From: Branchiostoma floridae
Lineage: Eukaryota; Chordata; Leptocardii; Amphioxiformes; Branchiostomatidae
Assembly (NCBI RefSeq): GCF_000003815.2
Contig: NC_049982.1
Coordinates: forward strand, 22,831,879-22,852,772
DNA: 20,894 nucleotides
Direction: 5' to 3'
Below, in pieces: positions 12,201 through 18,200 of this stretch (positions are counted from its first letter, which is position 1; each line of letters opens with the position of its first letter). The notes under the pieces were generated by a model, which was given only the letters and a program-made list of their open reading frames with translations, ran no database searches and had not been told where the DNA came from. Both the position numbers and the translations under genes were made by a program.

Positions 12201-15200
12201 AGTTGCTTGAATAATTGCTATTTGGTGTATCTTATTACCTAGATGTCTAACCTCATCGAACTATCTTAGTAATAGAAGTCTTTTCTATTCACCTGCTTCT
12301 AAAAGTGATTCTATGATAGCCTCGACATGTTCCCCTGTAGCCCAGAGAGCAGCCTCGTGAAGCGGAGTCCTCCCCATGGCATCTGTGATGGTGACGTCTG
12401 CTCCTACAGTCACCAAGGCCTCCACTATGGGCACGTTACCTTAGCACAGCAAAAATAACAGCAAATTTGTCAGTCACAACTCACAAGGCATACTAGGAAA
12501 AGAAAACAAAGCTATTTGTCACATTACTCACTCTCATTGATGTGCAGAAAGGTCACATACTTGTTACAATGTGGGAAATTTCAGCTTTAGAGACTTTCAC
12601 CCAGGAGCCAAACTATAGGATAAATGCACTTTTTATCCTTTTTAATAAAGCTTAATGTCTGCTATGAATTCTGAAACTTTTGTGGTGGTTCTATTTCACC
12701 TTTTTGTGGTGACCTCTACTTCACCACATCTTAAATACATTACTACAGAAACTGGACCAAAATTTGCTATTTGCAGTTCACAAAAATGTTCATTTCTTTC
12801 CTACTGTGAAAGAAACCACCGTAGCAGTGAATTCAGTTGAAGTATATTACTTTATTTGGTGGTCTAGCATACAACTGTTAACACTAAAGGCATGTAGGTC
12901 TTAAGAGTTACCTGTCTGACAAGCCTCGTGTAATGGCGTGTCTCCCTCCTTATCCTGCCTGTTGATATCACTACTGGCCACATACGGTAGCAGAATGTTC
13001 AACATCTTCAGGTCTGAGCTGTGTCTCTTCTCAGCCACCAGGTGCAGAGCTGTCAATCCTTCTTTGGTTGCTAGGCGATGGTCCGCCTGATTGGTCAGGA
13101 GGTGCTTGGTGATTGCTGTGTGTCCATTGGTGATGGCATAGTGCAGGGGCGTGTAGGATCGCTTGTCTGCCAGGTTTATATCAGCACCTGAAGAAAAGCA
13201 TGAGAAGCAGGCAACTCAGCAATGATAGCTGTAAGAATGGCTCTGGTTATACATCAACCTGTATGCATCAACTTTTAAATACATTTAACATGTTATAATA
13301 CACAACCAGCTAGAGGTGAACAGCCGTCTGTCCAATATTTATATTTCAGCCATACATAGTATGGTGAAATATATTGTTATATTTCAGCCATACATAGTAT
13401 GGTGAAATATATTGTTATATTTCAGCCATACATAGTATGGTGAAATATATTGTATTTCGTAATGTTTCTTCTTTCTTTCTTCTTTCTCCTGTCAAATCTT
13501 CAAAGTGATTCATCTCCGCCGTTCCTGGACCGAATGACCTGAAATTTGGCACAGGGGTAGAATGGGCCAATACCTTGACGACTTTTTCTCAGTTTTTTCA
13601 TATCTGCCTCTTAAATGATTTTATTGAGGTTTCAAGGTCATGTTTTGACCAAAATAAAATATATTGTCCCCCTGTACCCTGGTCTTACAATGGAATGGCC
13701 TGAAATTTGGTGTAGATAGGCATTAGATAGTTGGTAAAATGATCCAAGTAAAAGTTTTGACATAAACTACTTTAAAATAATTAATTTTGGCACTTTTCTG
13801 AGGGGTAACTTGTTTTCTTTTGGCCTCCTGGCGTGACCTTCCGTGACCCTGCACGGAGTCCACACCTGTGCGCGAAGAGCGAAGGCTAATTAATATTCAT
13901 AAGCGGGGCCCCACGATTCCGTATGCCTATATACTGCAGTGTTCCCGCCAGAATTTTTTTCAGGGGCCGCCGAAGAACGCCGAAGGCCCCGGCCCGGCAG
14001 GGTCCAGGGGCAGAGCCCCGTTGGGGGTCCCAGGGGGGCGAAGCCCGCCTGAAACTCTTCTGGGCTACAGGTGACAGGTGTCAGTCTGCTAATTAATTGA
14101 ATTGTACCGCCAGCCAATCAGCGAAGAGAAAGGAACACTTCGTCGGCAATGACGCAACATTTGATTGTCATGTTTATATGTAGACGGAACCATTCATATT
14201 TGAGAGGATTTTGTAATTTATGTTACTCCATAAAAGGTTACCTCAAAGAAAATAGGAATATAATATGTGACCATTATTTTGAAAACAGCAATTACAAATA
14301 TACACAAAATATATATACGGAAAGAAACTTTTAGGTTTGAGATCTTTATGCAGACCTTCTTGAAGATTCCACCCCGGACTCGTCCATTTTTACCTTTGCC
14401 AGAATGGCTAAGGTTATGTTTTGGGCTTGTGAGTCTGTGTGTCTGTGTGTCTGTCTGTGTGTTAACAGCATAACTCAAGAAGTCTTGGATGGATCCCGAT
14501 AATATTTGGTATGTGGGTAGGGGTCGGGAAAACGAAGGTCAAGTTCGATAATGGGTCCCCTAGCGGCTTGCTAAGGTACTGCAGCAGAACCTCAATTTTT
14601 GATATCTCCTGTTCTGGACATGCTGCGATCATGATTTTTGAGTGGTAGATAGCCCTTGAGGCAGAGAGTAAGTGCTGTGAGTTTGGGCCCCCTAGCGGCT
14701 TTCTTGGAATTGCAGGCGCCGGTTTCCTTTCAAACTTTGGACGAGAATAACTCTACAACGTGTTGACGGATCGTCATGATTTTTGGTATGTAGCTAGAAT
14801 GAGTGATGACTTACATAATGGTTTACTAATTATGCAAATCAAGAGCTAATTTGCATAATTAATTAGGAAAATTTATAAATCCACTGCATTCCATGATAGG
14901 ACTTTCAAGCTTGTCACATATGTAGCTGGGAAGGAGAGAAATGTTGATAGATATCAATTATGCAAATCGTGGCTCATTTGCATAATTAATGAGAAAATAT
15001 GAACATGTTGACGGATCATCATGTTTTTTGGTATGTAGGTAGCGTAAGTGAAGACCTACATAATGAGATACCAATTATGCAAATCAACAGCTAATTTGCA
15101 TAATTAATGAGGGTATTTTATAAATTCACTACATTCCATGATAGGACTTTAAAACTTGTCACATATGTAGCTGAGAAAGAGAGAAATGTCAATACATATT

Positions 15201-18200
15201 TATCATGCAAATGATCTCATTTGCATAATTAATGAGAAAATATGAACGTGTTGACGGATCGTCATGATTTTTGGCATGTATATAGCCTAAGTGAAGACTT
15301 ATATAATGTGATACTTATTATGCAAATTAACAGCTAATTTGCATAATTGATTAGGAAAAGTTCATAAATCCACTGCATTCCATTATAGTACTTTCATCAA
15401 AGTTGTCACATATGTAACTGAGAAAGAGGGAAGAGCGTAAGAGGTGTATTTAAAGACTTTGAAAGAGAATAAGTCAAGAATGGATCAAAGGATCATCATC
15501 ATTTTCGGGATGATGATAGCTTCAGTAACGTTTGATGCAATTTGATATCAATTAATTGTAACTTGGGATCTAGTTTGCATAATCAATGCCGAAATTTTAT
15601 AAACCAACTCTAAGCATATAATTATAAAGAAAATGAAATGAGTAACGCATTTGTCTACAGACATCATTCTACATAACAAACCTGGTTTATTTGGCAAAGG
15701 TATGTATTCGTGGAACTCTAGTTAATTTTACATTTACGTCACAGACTCCCGCAGCAACTGCATTTAGTCTGCAGTTTTCTGCGCATTTTACGTCAGCTTC
15801 TACCCAGTTTCGGTTGTCATCGGTAGCAGAACATCTTTAGGTGAGAAATGGCTAGCCTTACATTGTTCACTCAGTTGTTAAATGTACATTGAAAGGTGTT
15901 TTCGTTTGTGAAATTCGTCAAAACAACGTTGTATGAGAACTGTGGAACGCTGGTACCGCAGGCAAGTGCTGACAAGCCACTGCTGTCGTTGTGTATCTCC
16001 GTTTGTTGTCAAAAACATGCATGAACTGATAACGCTATAATTACGGCTGGATACCAGGCTAGGCAAAAGATACTTCCACACGAGATGTCATGGTGTTTTC
16101 TGCATCATTTCTGTTTTTTGACGGTAACTAGTTATCTTTATTTTGATCGTGACGACGTCCACATACTAGTATTTTTCTGTGGGGAGGGGGGGGTCAAATA
16201 TATTATGCTGCTTATTGTGTAACAGTGGGGTTTAAGCGCTGCCAAACTGACCACGTCAGTTGCTCTAGAGCTTTTGGTGTTGTGGTTTGCACGTTCGATT
16301 TGTAATCCGCCGACCCGGGGTCGATCCCCGTTATCGGCATGTTTGTTTCTTTCTGTTTTTTAATTTATAATTTTGTTAATATTAATATTAATTCATCCTT
16401 TGGACTGTGATTTGTGTAGATGTTATACCAAATGTCACTCGTTTGACTTCTATATGATGGCTTTAATTTCATTCATGTCAATCCTTTTTGATCCTTGATG
16501 TCGGCCTTGGTAGTAGTTCATTTCGATAAGGTACTGTTAGAATGTTCAATTTTTGCGCAGGAGTGATTTGGAACAGTTCAATTTTGCATGGGAACGGGTA
16601 TGGCTGAAATATGCTGTATTTGCTCTCAAGCAAATATCGGCCTTTCTAGTATTCGTAATGTTTCTTTCTTTCTTTCTCCTGTCAAATCTTCAAAGTGATT
16701 CATCTCCGCCGTTCCTGGACCGAATGACCTGAAATTTGGCACAGGGGTAGAATGGGCCAATACCTTGATGCTTTTTCTCAGTTTTTTCATATCTGCCTCT
16801 AAAATGATTTTATTGAGATTTTTTTGTCAATTTTAGACCAAAACTGTATATTTTGGCCCCTGTACCCTGGTATTACAACCAAATGAGCTGAAATTTGACA
16901 GAGATGTGCCTTGATAATGCTCCCATATAAATTCGATAACACTTTTGGTGTAAGGTACAACAAAATGCTTATTTTTGCGATTTTTTGACCAATTTTTGAC
17001 CAAAAAAGGACACTTTTGGCCCCTGTACCCTGGTATTACAACCAAATGAGCTGAAATTCGACAGAGATGTGCCTTGATAATGCCCCCATATAAATTCAAT
17101 AACACTTTTGGTGTACAGTGCAACAAAATGCTTATTTTTGCGATTTTTGGCCAATTTTTGACCAAAAAAGGACACTTTTGGCTCCTGTACCCTGGTATTA
17201 CAATTAAATGACCTGAAATTTGGTATAGATAGGCATTAGATACTTGGTAACAAGATTCAAGTAAAATTTTTGACATAAACAACTTTAAAATGATTAATTT
17301 TGGCACTTTTCTGAGGGGAAATTTGTTTTCTTTTGGCCTCCTGACGTGACCTTCCGTGACCCCGCACAGAGCCACACCTGTGCGCGTCAGCCGGAGAGTT
17401 AATTGAATCAAAGACCTAGCCAATCAGCGAAGAGGAGGCCAAAGGCTAATTAATATTCATAAGCGGGGGTCCTGATCCCGTATATAGCAGTGTTCCCGCC
17501 AAGGGGAGCGAAGCCAGCCTAAGGCTCTCGCATTTTAGACTATTCAGAAGGCTTTATATTGTATCAGTTCTTAGGGGCATATCTATGATAATCGCAGCAG
17601 TCACTTAACTTCTCTTCAGGAGTTTAGCGTAACACTATTTCAGGTCAAACCGTCAAAGGCAACTAAAAACAAACTTTAACGTTACTGAGTTCAACAGTAC
17701 TTATAACTTGTTATCCGAAGTTGAAACGCTAGCGATGGTATTTTTGCTGCGCTGTTAGCTCCGTGCGACTGTTGTTGACGGTCTTATAACGGTATATTTT
17801 GCACCCCTGTACCCTGGTATGAGTAACATTTGGTATAGATAGGCATAAGATAGTTGGTAAAATGATCCAAGTAAAATTTTTGGCATAAAGTACTGTAAAA
17901 GGCTTAATTACAGCACTTTTTTAGGGGAAATTGGTTTTCTTTCGTTCTCCATGCCATGACCTTTCGAACGTTCACCCCACAGAGCCGACATCTGCACCTG
18001 CGTCTAGCCGGCAGGAAGAGTTAATTCAATTAATGGTTCAGCCAATCAGCGAAGAGGAAAGCGAAGGCTAATTAATATTCATAAGCAGGACCACACAATA
18101 CGTTAACTTGAAGACTCAGGCCGTACAGACTTCTCGCCAGGATTTTTTCAAAGCGTCGGACAGGGGTCCGGGGTCCGCCGAATGTCCCTGGCGGGGTCCA

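Noticed and set aside
13341-13454. CRISPR-like array
   Set aside because: The 38 bp units are directly adjacent with no unique spacers, and the DNA is clearly animal.
13868-14117. Short frames on both strands in the GC-rich block
   Set aside because: They lie entirely inside a dispersed repeat with rearranged copies; no conserved protein seen.
15878-16081. Minus-strand frame of 67 codons
   Set aside because: No domain, no supporting context; length is expected by chance.
16833-17423. Minus-strand frame of 196 codons with internal repeats (KNW, GTSLSNFSSFGCNTRVQG-like)
   Set aside because: It comes from the 161-167 bp tandem units; unit lengths are not multiples of three and the units are non-coding repeats elsewhere.
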